Assembly (NCBI RefSeq): GCF_030704535.1
Contig: NC_081807.1
Span: 2,459,001 to 2,523,000 of the forward strand
Source: Vitis vinifera
Taxonomy: Eukaryota; Streptophyta; Magnoliopsida; Vitales; Vitaceae
DNA length: 64,000 nucleotides
Reading direction: 5' to 3'
Made by a program: the position numbers and the translations under genes. The notes under the pieces are model-generated. The model saw only the letters and a list, made by a program, of their open reading frames with translations, was not told where the DNA came from and made no database searches. The stretch's first letter is position 1. Every line of letters starts with the position of its first letter. Positions 61,546 to 64,000 of this stretch are shown here, piece after piece.

Positions 61546-61973
61546 ATGAATTAAACCTTACAAGTTTTTGTATATAATCTACTAATTTGATGCTACAAAA
61601 AATTTGATTTCTTTCTTCATTCTTGAATGTATCAGCTGAAGGAAAAAGATTTGACTATATGTGTGAAATTATTCTCATGTTGTATGCATCTAGGATTCGT
61701 CAGTATACGTGACTACACTGGTTTGGATGTCTTCAATCAATTCATGGTTTGGGTAGAGTCCTTGGTCTTTCTTGCTATGAAGTAGAATATTCAAACAAAA
61801 GGTGCAGCCTCCACATGTGACCATGGCCAGCATGGGAATGGCCAAGAGTGGCAAGTTGGCTGCAAAATGATGTTCACAATGTTTGCTGCATGGCTGAAGT
61901 GTCAGCGTGGTGGACATTGTTGTCACATTATTTAATGTTGTAGGTCAAAATTGATGACTGGACATCATTTTGG

Positions 61974-62036
61974 TTGTTGGGAGGTTATGAGTTCTAATCT
62001 CATACCCATTTCTTTTCTTTTCTTTTTTTCTTTTTT
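61974..62036 (+). repeat. Possible SINE remnant with tRNA-like T-arm
   Basis: GGTTATGAGTTCTAATCTCA followed by TACCC forms a five-base stem (ATGAG/CTCAT) around the loop TTCTAAT, as in a tRNA T-arm and the B box of polymerase III promoters. It is followed by a T-rich tail. No A box is clear upstream, so it is at most a fragment. Confidence 0.25.
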
Positions 62037-62515
62037 TAAATATATTATTAAAAATGATTTTAAAAAGAATAAAAAAAATGCAACGCTTTTGTTTTTTTTT
62101 TATACCCTATTTATCTTTTTAAAAGATGGATTGATTTTTTTCTTTTATTAAACTTGTCTTTTCAAAACACAAAAGTTGGGTTTCTTTTTTATTTTGAATT
62201 TATCTTTTCAAAGACTAGATTTATATGAAATTATAAAATAAAGTGGTTTTAAAATTATTTTTAATTGAAATGTATAAAAATGGGAAATTATAAATACGTT
62301 CACTAAAACTTCCTTTGTATTTATCCTTTTAATGAAAAATTTTAAAACATAAATACCCCCTTGTTGATATCCTTAAAACACTTTTTCAATACAAAAATAA
62401 GTTCATTTTCTTTCATTCATTTTTTTCTAATCTCTCTATAACCGTAATAAAATTCAGTAAGAGAGTTATGTTTCTCATCAATGAATAAATAAATAATTAT
62501 GTCCCGTGATGTTGC

Positions 62516-62653
62516 GAGCTAATGCACAAATATGTTTTTTTTTTTTTTTTGTGTTTTTATTACATTTCTTGAGTTAAAAGAATGAACTAATGCACAAATA
62601 TGTTTCTTTTTTTTATTTTTTTTATTTTTATTGCATTTCTTGAGTTAAAAGAA
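62516..62653. repeat. Tandem duplication, two copies of about 68-70 bases
   Basis: GAGCTAATGCACAAATATG at 62516 recurs as GAACTAATGCACAAATATG at 62584. Both copies run through a T-rich stretch to CATTTCTTGAGTTAAAAGAA. Confidence 0.8.
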
Positions 62654-64000
62654 CGAGGTATATATCATGGCTCTTATTTGGAGTTCTAGTGCTAAACATT
62701 TTGCGGTTGTCCAACCTTACACCTGAGCACACTTTCAAGGTGTCCGACTTTATACCTCTTAATACTATTAAGAGTGTTTGGTTATGTACCTCCAAACATC
62801 TCAACTATGTCTAGCCTCCCAAGATAGACACCATGAGTTCAAAAATTTTCCACCTCTATTTACATTAATTATAGTTTTTCACAATTTCTCACTATTAAAC
62901 GACATCTACATTCTTAATTGTTTTTCAACCATTTTTACAAGAAGTTGTTTTATTAAAAATTAAATATGAATAAACCCTAAAAGATTTCCATGTTTTATGT
63001 TATTTGTAGTTAGGGTTTGTGGTTATGAAGAAATAAGTTAAGAGAAAATGGAAAAATAAGGGAGAATAATGAAAAGAGTATTTCGGGTATGTTTTAAATT
63101 ATATATATATTAATAGGTTTCCTAATTTTTAGATGAATGTATAAACAAGATGAATGCAAAAAGAGTTTTAGGAGATGCATTTATAATTTCCCAAAAAATT
63201 AAAGAAAATGATTTTCTCATATTTGATTATACCATATGAATGATAAAATAAAAAAGTCAAATATAATTAAAATTAGTTAAAAAAATTTATATTTTTAAAT
63301 TCTTTAACCAGTATGTATAATAATTTAATAAGTGAAATGATTTTAAATTAGAATATAAAAATAATTTATTAATTTTAAATTTATTTTTTATTTTCTTTCA
63401 CTTTGTTTTCCCATTACTCTCCTTATTTTTTCTCCTATCTATTTTCCCTTGAACTTTCCAAAACCAAACATGGCGTAAATATTAAAATATTAGAATTAAG
63501 AAACAAATGGTTTGTTTCTAACATACAATCCCAACAATCTGCAGGGGCCACATTCCCTCATTAGGGAAACTTCCATTGGCCAATGTCCAAATTTGATGCA
63601 ACTTGTCTCCCCAATTGGCTAGTTTTCATACCATAGGGTCCACTATTGGCAGCCGATAGAGAACTTTTGCATTTCATTCTTTGAATTCCACAACAGATCA
63701 AAGCATTCCTCATTGTTGAAAATGTGAGGAGAAACTGTTGAAGCATGCTGATTAATTTTTTGCTCTTAGAACTGCATGACTTTGGTTTCCATCCTTTGAC
63801 TATGATATCAAGTATTTTTCATAGAAATATAATTTCCTATGACTTTGATATATTTGTCAGCTGGGCTAAAATTAATAATATTAGTTTTGTATACATTATT
63901 GTTTTCTCATTGTCTAGAAGTTTAAAACCTCTATTGAATGATCTTCTATTTTGTTTTAAGTTAGAAGTTGAGATTAAAAGTAAAGTTTTAATTTTTAAAA

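Larger units (their letters stand above)
61546..64000. other. Gene-free right edge, AT-rich
   Basis: No gene is recognised. It contains a tRNA-like T-arm (61974-61998), a tandem duplication (62516-62653) and long AT-rich runs. A less AT-rich island at about 63,530-63,760 has short open frames on the minus strand that match nothing I know. Confidence 0.45.

Noticed and set aside
63040-63480. Possible transposon end (CCAAACATGGCGTAA at about 63463-63477)
   Set aside because: It resembles the ends of some plant inverted-repeat elements, but no matching left end was found.

Overview
This is a 64 kb piece of plant nuclear DNA, most likely from a woody eudicot. The resemblance to grapevine is from memory and unproven. 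The evidence is AT-rich intergenic sequence full of small inverted-repeat elements, spliced genes with GT-AG introns, a plant-only expansin-like gene, an organellar-type alanyl-tRNA synthetase, and a large tandem array of intronless auxin-responsive SAUR genes. Layout: positions 1-7,190 hold no convincing gene. They are AT-rich and carry short tandem repeats and several inverted-repeat or MITE-like elements. Positions 7,195-8,716 (minus strand) hold a five-exon expansin-like A gene. Positions 11,962-20,148 (minus strand) hold a 13-exon organellar alanyl-tRNA synthetase of 1,006 codons. All of its exon junctions could be traced, and both the synthetase and editing motifs are present. From about 21 kb to 61.5 kb the window is a SAUR array, with little after it but AT-rich sequence. 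The array has 24 recognisable SAUR loci plus one older relic. Eighteen have open frames; one of these has lost its normal start codon. Six are broken by frameshift, deletion, start loss or a stop. All belong to one clade, resembling Arabidopsis SAUR61-68/75 (the SAUR63 type). They have a basic amphipathic N-terminus, a KGHFVVY-to-LPCD core and about 146-148 residues. They sort into groups A-I by sequence: A (28.7, 33.6, 36.8, 40.4 kb); B (22.6, 25.5, 30.3, 38.6, 42.7, 50.6 kb); C, minus strand (24.4, 27.4, 32.2 kb); D (35.1, 44.2, 52.0 kb); E, minus strand (45.5, 53.3 kb); F (46.9, 54.7 kb); G (48.5, 56.3 kb); and two singletons (58.6 and 61.1 kb). The array grew by segmental tandem duplication. 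A B-C unit of about 2.9 kb is repeated (22.6 to 25.5 kb). A B-C-A unit of about 4.85 kb is repeated (25.5 to 30.3 kb). A five-gene B-D-E-F-G unit of about 7.8 kb is repeated (42.7 to 50.6 kb); its junction at about 49.93 kb lies inside an inverted-repeat element. Nearly every gene keeps the same compact promoter. It has a CACATGGYTTTGCA-like element about 180-206 bases before the ATG, a TATATAA box about 95-135 bases before it, and a CT-rich leader. Group A genes also have TGTCTC just upstream of the TATA box. Six D-type upstream modules have no gene behind them and are each followed by an inverted-repeat element: they look like orphaned promoters. Known SAUR biology (auxin, brassinosteroid and PIF-controlled cell expansion by inhibiting PP2C.D phosphatases and so activating plasma-membrane proton pumps) and the neighbouring expansin-like gene both concern cell-wall loosening, but nothing in the sequence shows that they are co-regulated.
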